A stretch of DNA of 64,000 bases. It comes from Stutzerimonas xanthomarina DSM 18231 (lineage in GTDB: Bacteria; Pseudomonadota; Gammaproteobacteria; Pseudomonadales; Pseudomonadaceae). The stretch lies in contig NZ_FQXA01000007.1 in the NCBI RefSeq assembly GCF_900129835.1, forward strand, positions 124,001-188,000, given 5' to 3'. The position numbers and the translations under genes were made by a program. Under the pieces are notes generated by a model, which saw nothing but the letters and a program-made list of their open reading frames with translations, was not told the DNA's origin and ran no database searches. Positions within the stretch are counted from its first letter, which is position 1. Each line of letters starts with the position of its first letter. This document shows positions 49,584 to 61,193 of this stretch, piece after piece.

Positions 49584-51494
49584 ATGATCCGACTCCAGAA
49601 CCTCACTCTACAGCGCGGCCCGCAGCGTTTGCTCGACGGCGCCGATCTGACTCTTCACCCTGGCCAGAAGGCCGGGTTGGTCGGTGCCAACGGCGCCGGT
49701 AAATCCAGCCTGTTCGCCTTGCTGCGTGGCGAATTTGCCGCAGATGGCGGCGACTGCCAGATTCCGCCGGACTGGCGCATCGCGCACATGCGCCAGGAGG
49801 TCGACGCGCTCGACCGGTTGGCGGTTGATTACGTGCTGGACGGCGATACCGAGCTGCGCCGTATCCAGGGCGATCTGATCGCGGCTGAAGCTGTCCACGA
49901 TGGCAGCGCGCTGGCTCGTTTGCATACCGAGCTCGATAACGCCGACGGCTATACCGCTGACGCGCGGGCGCGCAAGCTGTTGGCAGGCCTGGGCTTTGCC
50001 AACGAGCAGATGGATCGACCGGTCAGCAGTTTTTCCGGTGGCTGGCGAATGCGCCTGAACCTCGCACAAGCGCTGATGTGCCCGTCTGACTTGCTGTTGC
50101 TCGATGAGCCGACCAACCACCTCGATCTGGACGCGATTCTCTGGCTGGAAGCCTGGCTCAAGAGCTATCCCGGCACGCTGATGCTGATCTCTCACGACCG
50201 CGACTTCCTCGACGAGGTGGTTGGTAACGTGGTGCATGTCGAACAGCGCAAACTGACGCTCTATCGAGGTGGCTACTCAGCATTCGAACGGGCGCGCGCC
50301 GAGCGTCTGGCTCAGCAGCAGCAAGCCTTCGAAAAGCAGCAGGCGCAGCGCGAGCACATGGAGGATTTCATCCGCCGCTTCAAAGCCAAGGCGAGCAAGG
50401 CGCGTCAGGCGCAGAGTCGAATCAAGGCACTGGAACGGCTAGAAGAGCTGGCGCCGGCTCACATCGATTCGCCGTTCGACTTCGTGTTTCGCGAAGCGGA
50501 TAAGGTCTCCAGCCCGCTGCTGGATCTTGAACAGGGAAGTCTTGGCTACGGCGAAAAAGTGGTGCTGGACAAGGTCAAGCTGCAATTGGTACCTGGCGCG
50601 CGGATAGGTCTGCTCGGCCCCAACGGTGCGGGCAAGTCGACGCTGATCAAGACGCTGGCTGATGAGCTGCAGCCCTTGGGCGGTCGGTTGCAGCGTGGCG
50701 AAAACCTTGTCATCGGCTATTTCGCTCAGCATCAGCTGGATGCGCTGGACGCCAATGCCAGCCCGCTGTTGCACCTGCAGCGCATTGCACCGGGCGAGCG
50801 TGAGCAGGTGCTTCGCGATTTCCTGGGTGGTTTCGATTTTCGTGGCAATCGCTGTGACGAGCCGGTCCTCAATTTCTCGGGTGGTGAAAAAGCGCGGTTG
50901 GCATTGGCGCTGATCGCTTGGGGTAAGCCCAACCTACTACTGCTTGATGAGCCGACCAACCACCTGGATCTGGAAATGCGCTTGGCTCTGACGCTGGCGC
51001 TACAGGATTTCGAGGGTGCGGTTTTGGTGGTGTCCCACGATCGCCATCTACTCAAGAGCACGACTGACGAATTTCTTCTGGTGGCTGAAGGGAGAGTCGT
51101 CACCTTCGATGGAGATCTCGAGGATTACGCGCGATGGCTGGTGGAGTTTCGTGCCCGTCAGCAGCCGGTGAGTGCAACCGAGCCATCCGGTGACAAAACC
51201 GACAAGCGTGCCTTGCGTCAGGCGGCTGCTGCTTTGCGGCAGCAGCTGGCGCCGCTCAAGCGCCAGGCGGACAAGCTCGAAAAGGATCTTGCCGGTGTGC
51301 ATGACAAGCTGGCCGTGCTGGAGCAGCGACTCGGCGATGCCGCGCTCTACGAGGTGGCGCGCAAGGATGAGCTTCGCGAGCTGCTGGCCAAACAGGCTGA
51401 GCTGAAGGTGCGCGAAGGCGAGCTGGAAGAGGCCTGGCTGGAGGCGCTCGAAGCCCTGGAGAACCTGCAAGGACAGCTCGAGGGTAGCGCGTGA
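49584..51494 (+). CDS. yheS: ABC-F ATPase, YheS type
   Basis: A 636-residue cytosolic ABC-F protein without membrane part; such proteins act on the ribosome to help with difficult translation. The first Walker A GANGAGKS is at 34-41, signature SFSGGW and LLLDEPTNHLDLD follow; the second nucleotide domain has GPNGAGKS and SGGEKARLAL. A charged coiled coil closes the protein (after residue 540). The ATG at 49584 is used; the longer frame crosses the divergent TIGR02444 start. It overlaps the next gene (GTGA). Confidence 0.93.
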   Translation: MIRLQNLTLQRGPQRLLDGADLTLHPGQKAGLVGANGAGKSSLFALLRGEFAADGGDCQIPPDWRIAHMRQEVDALDRLAVDYVLDGDTELRRIQGDLIAAEAVHDGSALARLHTELDNADGYTADARARKLLAGLGFANEQMDRPVSSFSGGWRMRLNLAQALMCPSDLLLLDEPTNHLDLDAILWLEAWLKSYPGTLMLISHDRDFLDEVVGNVVHVEQRKLTLYRGGYSAFERARAERLAQQQQAFEKQQAQREHMEDFIRRFKAKASKARQAQSRIKALERLEELAPAHIDSPFDFVFREADKVSSPLLDLEQGSLGYGEKVVLDKVKLQLVPGARIGLLGPNGAGKSTLIKTLADELQPLGGRLQRGENLVIGYFAQHQLDALDANASPLLHLQRIAPGEREQVLRDFLGGFDFRGNRCDEPVLNFSGGEKARLALALIAWGKPNLLLLDEPTNHLDLEMRLALTLALQDFEGAVLVVSHDRHLLKSTTDEFLLVAEGRVVTFDGDLEDYARWLVEFRARQQPVSATEPSGDKTDKRALRQAAAALRQQLAPLKRQADKLEKDLAGVHDKLAVLEQRLGDAALYEVARKDELRELLAKQAELKVREGELEEAWLEALEALENLQGQLEGSA

Positions 51495-52072
51495 ACGAGT
51501 CGCTGCTGTTGCTGCTCCAGCAGTGGCGCGACCCGCTACTGCTTGGGCTGCAGGTCATGTTTATCCTGTTGATCGCCTACCTGTTGCAACGGTTGGTGGT
51601 GCGGGGGCTGGAACGACTGGGCAGGCGTTATCCGCTGCCACCCGAGCTGCTGCTGCCGCTGCGGGGCGGTATTCGCTGGTTCATCATCGGTGGCGCACTG
51701 ATCATGGTGCTTGAGCGCTTCGGTGTATCCGCAACGGTGATCTGGACCGCCTTCTCCGGGTTCGTCGCAGTCGCAGCGATAGCCTTCTTTGCAATCTGGA
51801 GCGTGTTGTCCAACCTGCTCTGCGCCGTGCTCATCATGACGGTGGGGCCCTTCCGGTTGGGCGATCTCGTGGAGCTGGTGGAGAGCTTCGACAAGCCGAT
51901 CGTCAAGGGTCGAGTCATCGACATCAACCTGCTCTACACCACATTGGAGGAAATCTCCGAGAGCGGAACTGGTGCCATCGTTCAGGTACCAAACAGCTTG
52001 TTCTTTCAGAAAGTCGTGCGCCGCTGGCGTGGGACAGACATCCAAACCACCAATCACAACACACACGAGTAA
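51491..52072 (+). CDS. Short MscS-like mechanosensitive channel
   Basis: A 193-residue membrane protein with three or four hydrophobic segments and the MscS core (FVAVAAIAFFAIWSVLSNLLCAVLIMTVGPFRLGDLVEL around 95-133), then a truncated beta domain. It is shorter than E. coli MscS (286). The start is GTG overlapping the yheS stop. It is followed 5 bases later by terC, so all three may be one unit. Confidence 0.87.
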   Translation: MNESLLLLLQQWRDPLLLGLQVMFILLIAYLLQRLVVRGLERLGRRYPLPPELLLPLRGGIRWFIIGGALIMVLERFGVSATVIWTAFSGFVAVAAIAFFAIWSVLSNLLCAVLIMTVGPFRLGDLVELVESFDKPIVKGRVIDINLLYTTLEEISESGTGAIVQVPNSLFFQKVVRRWRGTDIQTTNHNTHE

Positions 52073-52077
52073 CTCTC

Positions 52078-52839
52078 ATGGAATGGCTTAGCAACCCGGA
52101 AATCTGGGTCGCGTTTCTGACCCTGACCGCCCTGGAAATCGTCCTCGGCATCGACAACATCATCTTCATTTCCATTCTGGTCGGACGTTTGCCCAAGGAA
52201 CAGCAGCCCAAGGCGCGCTTCTTTGGGCTGGCACTGGCGATGGTTACGCGGATTCTGTTGCTGTTGTCGATTGCATGGGTAATGCGCCTGACCAATGATC
52301 TGTTTACGGTATTCGAGCAAGGCGTATCCGGGCGCGACCTGATCCTTTTCTTTGGTGGCTTGTTCCTCTTGTTCAAGAGCACCATGGAAATCTGGCACAG
52401 CGTCGAAGGCGAAGAGGAGCAGGACGGCAGCACTGGCGGAGCGGTCAAGGCTGGATTCGTCGGCATCATCCTGCAGATTGCGGTAATTGATATCGTCTTC
52501 TCGCTGGACTCGGTGATTACCGCGGTGGGTCTGGTGGACAACGTACAGGTGATGGTCGCCGCAATCATCATCGCGGTCGGGGTCATGATGTTGGCGGCCG
52601 GCACCATCAGCGACTTCATCGAGAAGCATCCGACGCTGAAGATTCTCGCGCTGTCGTTCCTGATCGTGGTCGGCACCCTGCTGGTGGCTGAAGCCTTTGG
52701 CGCGCATGTGCCCAAGGGGTACGTGTACTTCGCCATGGCGTTCTCGCTGGGGGTCGAAGCGCTCAACATCCGCATGCGCAAGGCGATGAAGCGCAAGCTG
52801 AAAGAGCCGGTGAAACTCGGCAAGGACATGCCGGACTGA
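52078..52839 (+). CDS. TerC family membrane protein
   Basis: A 253-residue integral membrane protein with about seven segments. The TerC landmarks are the acidic membrane motifs LEIVLGIDNIIFIS (residues 14-27) and DIVFSLDSVITAVG, which probably bind metal; related proteins export manganese during folding or secretion of exoenzymes. It begins 5 bases after the MscS-like gene and precedes a LysE/RhtB exporter by 46 bases. Confidence 0.93.
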   Translation: MEWLSNPEIWVAFLTLTALEIVLGIDNIIFISILVGRLPKEQQPKARFFGLALAMVTRILLLLSIAWVMRLTNDLFTVFEQGVSGRDLILFFGGLFLLFKSTMEIWHSVEGEEEQDGSTGGAVKAGFVGIILQIAVIDIVFSLDSVITAVGLVDNVQVMVAAIIIAVGVMMLAAGTISDFIEKHPTLKILALSFLIVVGTLLVAEAFGAHVPKGYVYFAMAFSLGVEALNIRMRKAMKRKLKEPVKLGKDMPD

Positions 52840-52885
52840 GAACCATAGCGGCTGCGCGGTGCAGCCGGTGGAGTGAGGATCAACC

Positions 52886-53518
52886 ATGACGTTCGAAACC
52901 TGGCTTGCCTTCTTTATTGCCTGTTGGGTCATCAGCCTGTCGCCCGGCGCGGGCGCGATCGCCTCGATGTCCTGTGGCTTGCAGTACGGCTTCTGGCGTG
53001 GCTACTGGAACGCCATCGGCCTGCAAATCGCGCTGGCGCTGCAGATCGCGGTGGTGGCAGCCGGGGTAGGAGCAGTACTGGCAACCTCTTCGCTGGCCTT
53101 CAGTGTGATCAAGTGGTTCGGCGTCGCCTACCTGCTGTGGCTGGCACTGAAGCAATGGCGCGCGTTGCCGGAAATGCTCGATGACAGTTCCGCGCCTCGA
53201 CCAATCGGCCGACCGCAGGCACTGGTGTTGCGCGGTTTTCTGGTCAATGCCAGCAACCCGAAAGCCATCGTGTTCATTCTTGCCGTGTTGCCGCAGTTCC
53301 TCGATCCGCAGCGAGACTTGGTAGTGCAGTACCTGCATATGGGCGCCACGATGGTGGTCGTCGACCTGATCGTCATGGCGGGCTATACCGGTCTGGCAGC
53401 CAAGGTGTTGCGGCTGCTGCGCACGCCGCGTCAGCAGCGGCTGGTCAACCGCAGTTTCGCCGCCATGTTCGCCGGTGCTGCCGCCTTGCTGGCCACGGTA
53501 CAGCGGGCGGTAACATGA
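52886..53518 (+). CDS. LysE/RhtB family amino-acid exporter
   Basis: A 210-residue membrane protein with six segments that exports an amino acid or its lactone. The family marks SPGAGAIASMSCGLQYGFWRG (residues 19-39) and GFLVNASNPKAIVFILAVLPQF are present. Which amino acid is moved is not visible. Its stop overlaps the start of the next gene by four bases. Confidence 0.91.
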   Translation: MTFETWLAFFIACWVISLSPGAGAIASMSCGLQYGFWRGYWNAIGLQIALALQIAVVAAGVGAVLATSSLAFSVIKWFGVAYLLWLALKQWRALPEMLDDSSAPRPIGRPQALVLRGFLVNASNPKAIVFILAVLPQFLDPQRDLVVQYLHMGATMVVVDLIVMAGYTGLAAKVLRLLRTPRQQRLVNRSFAAMFAGAAALLATVQRAVT

Positions 53519-53994
53519 CGGCAGCCGTGCCGTTGCGGGTATGGGTTGACGCCGATGCCTGTCCCAAGGCCGCAAAAGAACAGCTGATCAAGTTTGCGCT
53601 CAAGCGCAAATTCGAGGTCTTGCTGGTCGCGGGTCAGAGTCAGGTCAAGCCGGCCTTCGCCTGTGTTCGCCTGATTGTCGTGCCGAGTGGCCCGGATGCT
53701 GCGGACGATTACCTGGTCGAGCAAGCGCAGCCTGGCGAGCTGGTGATTTGCAGCGATGTGCCGCTGGCGGATCGCCTGGTGAAGAAAGGTGTAGCCGCGC
53801 TCGATCCGCGCGGGCGTGAATTCGATGAGCGCAACATGGGTGATCGTCTGGCGGTGCGCAATCTGTTCACTGATCTGCGTGAGCAGGGCCAGGTGGGCGG
53901 TGGCCAGGCGGCTTACGGCGACCGTGATCGCCAGGCATTCGCTAACGCGCTGGATCGTCTATTGACGCAGCTCGCTCGCACCGGCGTTCGCTAG
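53515..53994 (+). CDS. YaiI/YqxD family (DUF188) protein
   Basis: A 159-residue soluble protein of the UPF0178 family with VDADACP at residues 11-17 and the acidic pattern SDVPLADRLVKKGVAALDPRGREFD, which suggests a PIN-like nuclease fold. Function is not established. Its ATG overlaps the LysE/RhtB stop (ATGA). Confidence 0.9.
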   Translation: MTAAVPLRVWVDADACPKAAKEQLIKFALKRKFEVLLVAGQSQVKPAFACVRLIVVPSGPDAADDYLVEQAQPGELVICSDVPLADRLVKKGVAALDPRGREFDERNMGDRLAVRNLFTDLREQGQVGGGQAAYGDRDRQAFANALDRLLTQLARTGVR

Positions 53995-54044
53995 CCGACG
54001 GCCGCTGTAGCAGGGTCTGTTTCCTTTCAGGTCGCGCTTTGTGA

Positions 54045-54512
54045 TCAACCGCAGAGATAGGTGCCGGTGCCTACTGCGATCAACACGCCTTCTTCGTTGT
54101 GAAGTTCTGAGCGCACCACTGCCACCTTGTTGCCGGAACGTAACAGCGTTGCGGCGGCGCTGAAACGTTCGCCACGCCCTGGGCGCAGGTAGTCGATTCG
54201 CAGATCGATAGTGCCAAGGCGCGACAGGCGCAGGGCGCGCTCTTCGGTCGTCAGGTGCTGATGCTTTTCGAAGGCGCCGATCATCGCCATGGCGCCGCCC
54301 ACGACGTCGAGCAGCGACGCGATCACCCCTCCATGCAAAATGCCGTGAAAGAAATTACCGACCAGCTCGTGCTTCATCGGCAGGTGCATCACTACGCGCT
54401 GGCGGGTCACTTCGTCCAGTTCGATGCCCAGGTATTCGTTGAACGGAATGCGCTCGAACAGCTGACGCACGGCGCGTTGTTGTTCTTCGATGGTGTCGAT
54501 CGGGAGATTCAT
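54045..54512 (-). CDS. Hotdog-fold thioesterase (PaaI-like)
   Basis: A 155-residue soluble protein of the acyl-CoA thioesterase superfamily. The hotdog helix GNFFHGILHGGVIASLLDVVGGAMAM carries the HGG motif and the conserved D at residue 69; IDYLRPGRGERFSAAATLLRSG and GTGTYL follow. The acyl substrate is not known. Confidence 0.88.
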   Translation of the reverse strand: MNLPIDTIEEQQRAVRQLFERIPFNEYLGIELDEVTRQRVVMHLPMKHELVGNFFHGILHGGVIASLLDVVGGAMAMIGAFEKHQHLTTEERALRLSRLGTIDLRIDYLRPGRGERFSAAATLLRSGNKVAVVRSELHNEEGVLIAVGTGTYLCG

Positions 54513-54624
54513 GCGTCAGGCTCTCGGGCAGGTCGAGCTAAGCTGCCGGAGGGCGACGGGATTGAACAGTGGCGCGGCGGGTGCGCCGGTGAGATTGGCT
54601 GTATCGCCACGGCACGAGCACCAC

Positions 54625-54650
54625 AATTCCCGCCGTTGGGCGGGAATTGC
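54625..54650. terminator. Perfect 11-bp hairpin after elbB
   Basis: CAATTCCCGCC-GTTG-GGCGGGAATTG (54625-54650). It ends about 15 bases before the elbB stop on the minus strand. No T-tract, so strength is unclear. Confidence 0.6.
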
Positions 54651-54664
54651 GCGTAGGCGAGGCG

Positions 54665-55327
54665 CTACTTGCCGGTCAGTTCGAGTACCCGGTCGACCAG
54701 CTTGTAGATCCCCGATGCCGCGTCGCTGATGGATTGCGCCAGCATGTAGGCGGGGGTTGTCACCAGGTTATGCCTGGAATCCTCGACGATCTCGGTGACT
54801 TCGCACGCCTCATGTTCGATGCCCATCTCCCGCGCTGCGGCTGCCGCGGGATCGTCATCGTTGCCCAGCGTGCAGACCACGCCGCGGCCGAAGATCTGCG
54901 ACGCCATGGTCGGTGCGATGCACATCATGCCGACCGGTTTGCCGGCCTCGGCAAACGCCTTGGCCAGTGACAGTACCTCGGGGAGAACGGTACAGCCGGC
55001 GCCCTGGGTGGCAAAGTCGGACAGGTTTTTTGCCGCGCCGAACCCGCCCGGCATGATCAACGCATCGAACTCTTCGACATTGGCTTCGCGCAATGCCTTG
55101 ATTTCCCCGCGGGCCAGGCGTGCGGACTCGATTAGCACGTTGCGGCTTTCCTGCATCTCCTCGCCGGTTAGGTGGTTGATTACGTGCATTTGCTCGATGT
55201 CCGGAGCAAAGCATTGAACCTTGGCGCCACGCTGGTCCAGGCGCAACAGCGTGATAACGCTCTCGTAGATTTCCGAGCCGTCGTACACACCACAGCCGGA
55301 AAGAATTACGGCGACTTTTTTATTCAT
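54665..55327 (-). CDS. elbB: ElbB (glyoxalase 3-like, DJ-1/PfpI superfamily)
   Basis: A 220-residue soluble protein of the DJ-1/PfpI superfamily, named for isoprenoid phenotype; glyoxalase activity has been shown for relatives. The nucleophile elbow is MMCIAPTM with a cysteine at residue 135, and LSGCGVYDGSEIYE starts the fold. The gene is divergent from hemB. Confidence 0.93.
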   Translation of the reverse strand: MNKKVAVILSGCGVYDGSEIYESVITLLRLDQRGAKVQCFAPDIEQMHVINHLTGEEMQESRNVLIESARLARGEIKALREANVEEFDALIMPGGFGAAKNLSDFATQGAGCTVLPEVLSLAKAFAEAGKPVGMMCIAPTMASQIFGRGVVCTLGNDDDPAAAAAREMGIEHEACEVTEIVEDSRHNLVTTPAYMLAQSISDAASGIYKLVDRVLELTGK

Positions 55328-56656
<1,329 letters not shown>

Positions 56657-56675
56657 GCCCTGCCGAGGCAAAGCG

Positions 56676-58880
56676 ATGACGAACCAGGGACTCAGCGAAC
56701 GCGAATTGCAGGCTGCTGCCGTCGAGGCGCAGCCCCTCGAGGAGTTGGCGCCGCCAGCGCCTGAGGTGGAGAAAACAGAGGAGGTACCAGCGCCACCGGC
56801 GCCGCCGCCGAATCTGGATGACAACAGCCTCTATATCCACCGTGAGCTGTCACAGCTGCAATTCAATATCCGCGTGCTGGAACAGGCGCTGGACGAGTCC
56901 TATCCGCTGCTGGAGCGGCTCAAGTTCTTGCTGATCTTTTCCAGCAATCTGGATGAGTTTTTCGAGATTCGTGTCGCCGGGCTGAAGAAGCAAGTCACCT
57001 TCGCGCGTGAGCAGGCCGGTGCCGACGGTCTGCAGCCGCACCAGGCGCTGGCGCGTATTTCCGAACTGGTCCATGAGCAGGTCAACCGCCAGTATTCGAT
57101 TCTCAACGAGGTCCTGCTACCAGAGCTGGCCAAGCATCAGGTGCGCTTCATCCGGCGGCGCAACTGGACAACCAAGATCAAGGCCTGGGTACGCCGCTTT
57201 TTCCGCGACGAGATCGCGCCGATCATCACGCCCATCGGTCTGGACCCCACCCACCCGTTCCCGTTGCTGGTCAATAAGAGTCTGAATTTCATTGTCGAGC
57301 TTGAAGGTATCGATGCCTTCGGCCGCGATTCCGGGCTGGCGATCATTCCTGCCCCGCGGTTGTTGCCGCGGGTTATCCGGGTGCCGGAGGACGTAGGTGG
57401 GCCGGGTGCCAACTACGTGTTCCTCTCTTCGATGATTCACGCCCATGCCGACGACCTGTTCCATGGCATGAAGGTCAATGGCTGCTACCAGTTCCGCCTG
57501 ACACGCAATGCCGACCTGTCGGTCGATACCGAAGACGTCGAGGACCTGGCGAGAGCATTGCGCGGAGAGCTGATTTCCCGGCGCTATGGCGACGCAGTGC
57601 GGCTGGAAGTGGCGGATACCTGTCCGAAGCACCTCGCGGATTTCCTGCTCAAGCAGTTCAGCCTGAGCGAGAGCGAACTGTATCGGGTCAACGGCCCGGT
57701 CAATTTGACTCGGCTGTTCGGTATCACCGGACTGGATAGCCACCCGGAATTGCAGTACATGCCTTTCACGCCGGCGATCCCGAAGCTGTTGCAGAACAGC
57801 GAAAACATATTCAGCGTGGTCGGCAAGCAGGACATTCTGTTGCTGCACCCCTACGAATCCTTTACGCCGGTGGTCGACCTGCTGCGCGAGGCGGCGAAGG
57901 ACCCTTGCGTCCTGGCGGTCAAGCAGACGCTTTATCGCTCCGGTGCCAATTCCGAAATCGTCGACGCGCTGGTTGAAGCCGCGCGCAATGGCAAGGAAGT
58001 CACTGCGGTCATCGAACTGCGTGCGCGCTTCGATGAGGAATCCAACCTGCAATTGGCCAGTCGGTTGCAGCAGGCCGGGGCCGTGGTGATCTACGGCGTG
58101 GTGGGCTACAAGACTCACGCCAAGATGATGCTGATACTGCGCCGGGAGAATGGTGAGCTGCGGCGCTACGCCCATCTCGGGACGGGTAACTACCACGCCG
58201 GTAACGCGCGGCTGTACACCGACTACAGCCTGCTGACCTCGGATGACGCGCTCTGCGAAGACGTGTCCAAGCTGTTCAGTCAGTTGATCGGCATGGGCAA
58301 GACCATGCGCATGAAGAAACTGCTGCATGCGCCGTTCACCCTGAAGAAAGCGCTGCTCGACATGATCGCTCAGGAGACGCAGCATGCCAGCGAAGGTAAG
58401 CCGGCGCATATCATCCTCAAGATCAATTCGCTGACCGACGCGAAGATGATCCGAGCGTTGTACAAAGCCAGTCAGACCGGCGTGCGCATCGATCTGATCG
58501 TGCGCGGCATGTGCTGTCTGCGCCCGGGGATTCTCGGGGTCTCGCACAATATCCAGGTGCGCTCGATCATCGGGCGCTTCCTCGAGCACAGCCGCGTGTT
58601 CTATTTCCTCAACGGGGGCGATGAGAAGCTGTACCTGTCCAGCGCCGATTGGATGGAGCGCAACCTGGATCGCCGGGTCGAGACCTGCTTCCCGGTCGAA
58701 GGCAAGAAGCTGGTGACGCGGGTGAAGAAGGAGCTCGAGGGCTTCCTGACCGACAACACCCAGAGTTGGGTGCTGCAGCCGGACGGCAGTTACCTGCGTA
58801 ACAGCCCGAGTGGTAACCAGAATCCGCGAAACGTACAGAACGCTTTGCTGGAACGTCTGGGTAGCCCGACTGCGCGATAA
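56676..58880 (+). CDS. ppk: Polyphosphate kinase
   Basis: Makes polyphosphate from ATP. A 734-residue PPK1, including a 40-residue acidic and proline-rich N-terminal extension before the domain start ([25 protein letters not shown], quoted in part: [13 protein letters not shown]). The phosphorylated histidine is H481 in [15 protein letters not shown] and the second site [17 protein letters not shown] follows. It is downstream of hemB and faces ppx tail to tail. Confidence 0.97.
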   Translation: MTNQGLSERELQAAAVEAQPLEELAPPAPEVEKTEEVPAPPAPPPNLDDNSLYIHRELSQLQFNIRVLEQALDESYPLLERLKFLLIFSSNLDEFFEIRVAGLKKQVTFAREQAGADGLQPHQALARISELVHEQVNRQYSILNEVLLPELAKHQVRFIRRRNWTTKIKAWVRRFFRDEIAPIITPIGLDPTHPFPLLVNKSLNFIVELEGIDAFGRDSGLAIIPAPRLLPRVIRVPEDVGGPGANYVFLSSMIHAHADDLFHGMKVNGCYQFRLTRNADLSVDTEDVEDLARALRGELISRRYGDAVRLEVADTCPKHLADFLLKQFSLSESELYRVNGPVNLTRLFGITGLDSHPELQYMPFTPAIPKLLQNSENIFSVVGKQDILLLHPYESFTPVVDLLREAAKDPCVLAVKQTLYRSGANSEIVDALVEAARNGKEVTAVIELRARFDEESNLQLASRLQQAGAVVIYGVVGYKTHAKMMLILRRENGELRRYAHLGTGNYHAGNARLYTDYSLLTSDDALCEDVSKLFSQLIGMGKTMRMKKLLHAPFTLKKALLDMIAQETQHASEGKPAHIILKINSLTDAKMIRALYKASQTGVRIDLIVRGMCCLRPGILGVSHNIQVRSIIGRFLEHSRVFYFLNGGDEKLYLSSADWMERNLDRRVETCFPVEGKKLVTRVKKELEGFLTDNTQSWVLQPDGSYLRNSPSGNQNPRNVQNALLERLGSPTAR

Positions 58881-58934
58881 GCAGCCGGCTTCTCAAGGGT
58901 GGTGACTGGCGAGTTGGCCCGCCGCCCGCTGGAT

Positions 58935-60437
58935 TCAGCGTACGCTGAGGGTGAAATCGATTCGCTTGAGCCAGTCCGCTTCCAGCGCGAAATCCGCCTG
59001 CGTCAGCGGATTGTTGGCTAGCCAGCCATCAGGAAAGGCTACGTCCAGGCTGTTGTCGCCAGCGTTGAGCTGAAACGCTGGCGCTTGTTGCGGGCCGCGG
59101 ATGTGGTGAAAAAGGATCGCGAAGCGCAGCAGCACACAGAGCCTAGTCAGCTTCACGCCGTCTTCGCTCATTTCTTCGAATTTCTGCCTGGGTATGTTGC
59201 GCCGATGGCCGCGAACCAGCAGCGCCAGCATCTGCTGATCCTGACGCGAGAAGCCGGGCAAGTCGGAGTGCTCGATCAGGTAAGCACCATGTTTGTGGTA
59301 GTGGTAGTGGGCGATATCCAGGCCGACCTCATGCACGCGGGCGGCCCAGCCGAGCAGTTCCCGCAGCCATTCCTCATCCAGCCCCCAGGCCGATGACACC
59401 TGATCGAACGCCTCCAGCGCCTTGCTTTCAACCCGTGCGGCCTGCTCGGTATCGACGTGGTAGCGCTCCATCAGGAAGCTCAGCGTACGGTCGCGGATAT
59501 CTTCCTGATGATGCCGGCCGATCAGGTCGTAGAGCACGCCTTCGCGCAATGCGCCTTCAGAGTGCGCCATGCTGGTCAGTGCCAGGGCGTCGAAGATCGC
59601 TTCGAGAATGGCCAGGCCTGCGGGGAAGATGCCTTTGCGGTCCGGTTTGATGCCGTCCAGATCGAGCTTTTCCACTTCGCCCAGCTTGAACAGTTTGCGC
59701 TTGAGCCAGCCGATGCCATCAGCCGTGACTTCACCATTGCCAAGCCCGGCGCTCTTGATCGCGAGACCGACGGCGCGAATGGTGCCGGACGCACCCACCG
59801 CATCCTGCCAGCCGAGCCGGTGCAGGCCGTGCTCGACGCTCATTAGCTCCAGCCTCGCGGCGGTATAGGCCTGCGCGTAGCGGGCCGGCGTAATCTTGCC
59901 GTCCTGAAAAAACCGCTGCGTGAAGCTCACGCAGCCCATCTGCAGGCTCTCACGCAACAGCGAATCGAAACCCTCGCCGATGATGAATTCGGTGCTGCCG
60001 CCGCCAATGTCGACAACCAGGCGCTTGCCGCTAGAGGCAGGAAAAGTATGCGAAACGCCCAGGTAGATGAGCCGTGCTTCTTCTCGGCCGGAAATCACCT
60101 CGACCTGATGCTGGATGATCGTCTCAGCCTGTCGAATGAATTGCGCGCGGTTGCGCGCTTCGCGCAGGGCGTTGGTGCCGACCACCCGCACCGCCCCCTG
60201 GGGGAGATGATTGACCAGCTGAGCGAAGCGGCGAAGGCAGTCCAGGCCACGCTGCATGGCAGCATCGTCGAGCTGTCTGTTCTCATCAATGCCGGCGGCC
60301 AGCTGGACCTTTTCGCCGAGCCGCTCGAGGATGCGCATCTCGCCGTTGCTGGTGCGGGCCAGCACCATGTGGAAGCTGTTCGAGCCGAGATCAAGGGCGG
60401 CGATCATCGGAAAGGGTTCGGCGGCTGTTGGGCGCAT
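58935..60437 (-). CDS. ppx: Exopolyphosphatase
   Basis: Breaks down polyphosphate from the end and belongs to the Ppx/GppA ASKHA fold. About 500 residues; phosphate loops [14 protein letters not shown] (near residues 12-25) and [14 protein letters not shown] are clear, and a C-terminal HD-type half follows. The ATG at 60437 is chosen; the in-frame TTG six codons upstream has GGGG before it and is possible. It is convergent with ppk, the usual pairing. Confidence 0.93.
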   Translation of the reverse strand: MRPTAAEPFPMIAALDLGSNSFHMVLARTSNGEMRILERLGEKVQLAAGIDENRQLDDAAMQRGLDCLRRFAQLVNHLPQGAVRVVGTNALREARNRAQFIRQAETIIQHQVEVISGREEARLIYLGVSHTFPASSGKRLVVDIGGGSTEFIIGEGFDSLLRESLQMGCVSFTQRFFQDGKITPARYAQAYTAARLELMSVEHGLHRLGWQDAVGASGTIRAVGLAIKSAGLGNGEVTADGIGWLKRKLFKLGEVEKLDLDGIKPDRKGIFPAGLAILEAIFDALALTSMAHSEGALREGVLYDLIGRHHQEDIRDRTLSFLMERYHVDTEQAARVESKALEAFDQVSSAWGLDEEWLRELLGWAARVHEVGLDIAHYHYHKHGAYLIEHSDLPGFSRQDQQMLALLVRGHRRNIPRQKFEEMSEDGVKLTRLCVLLRFAILFHHIRGPQQAPAFQLNAGDNSLDVAFPDGWLANNPLTQADFALEADWLKRIDFTLSVR

Positions 60438-60637
60438 GGGGCAGTCTCTGTGCAAAACCCCGACATCCTGACATGATCGCCGTCATCCGCCAACGCGCAG
60501 CGCTGCGCCATAGCGCTCCGTGATCGATCCATTGTGCCTTCCATGGTCTATTGCCCAAGCGACAGGCTGCGACTTTCGATCCGCACCAAGCCGGGCTATG
60601 ATGGCGTCACTTCTGATTTTGACCCTGGAGAAACTCC

Positions 60638-60964
60638 ATGAGCGAATACATCAACAACGTCAGCGACAGCAGCTTCGAGCAGGACGTGCTCCAGGCCGAT
60701 GGCCCTGTTCTGGTCGATTACTGGGCCGAGTGGTGTGGCCCGTGCAAGATGATTGCTCCGGTACTCGATGAGATCGCCAAGGAATACGAAGGCAAGCTCA
60801 AAGTCTGCAAATTGAACATCGACGAGAACCAGGAAACCCCGCCAAAGTATGGCGTACGCGGTATTCCGACCCTGATGCTGTTCAAGAACGGCAACGTCGA
60901 GGCGACCAAGGTAGGTGCGCTGTCGAAGTCGCAGCTGGCAGCGTTTCTGGATAGCAATATCTGA
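60638..60964 (+). CDS. trxA: Thioredoxin 1
   Basis: A 108-residue cytosolic thiol-disulfide exchanger. The active site WCGPCK has C33 and C36; the cis-proline loop is [17 protein letters not shown] site precedes the ATG. It stands between ppx and rho, with a strong terminator after it, the common arrangement in proteobacteria. Confidence 0.98.
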   Translation: MSEYINNVSDSSFEQDVLQADGPVLVDYWAEWCGPCKMIAPVLDEIAKEYEGKLKVCKLNIDENQETPPKYGVRGIPTLMLFKNGNVEATKVGALSKSQLAAFLDSNI

Positions 60965-60982
60965 TTCACGGTTGCTGCTTTC

Positions 60983-61012
60983 AAAAGCCCTCGCAAACGC
61001 GGGGGCTTTTTT
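60983..61012 (+). terminator. Intrinsic terminator of trxA
   Basis: AAAAGCCCTCGC-AAAC-GCGGGGGCTTTT (60983-61010) with one G-U pair, followed by more T; 19 bases after the trxA stop. Confidence 0.93.
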
Positions 61013-61193
61013 ATAACTGCAGGGTGGACGCTTCGCCTGCACGGTGCTAAATTCGGCCCTGCGACGCTTCTCCGTCGCCCTCTGCATGCCGTCGCCGACG
61101 CACTTCAGCCTCATAAAGCACAACGAACCTGTTCGTCTCTTGCTGCGCGGCTTCTCAAGCTAATCGCTTTCTTCACCCCTTCTGACTCTTTCT

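Noticed and set aside
57117..58589. A 490-residue open frame on the minus strand
   Set aside because: Antisense to ppk; no start site, no domain.
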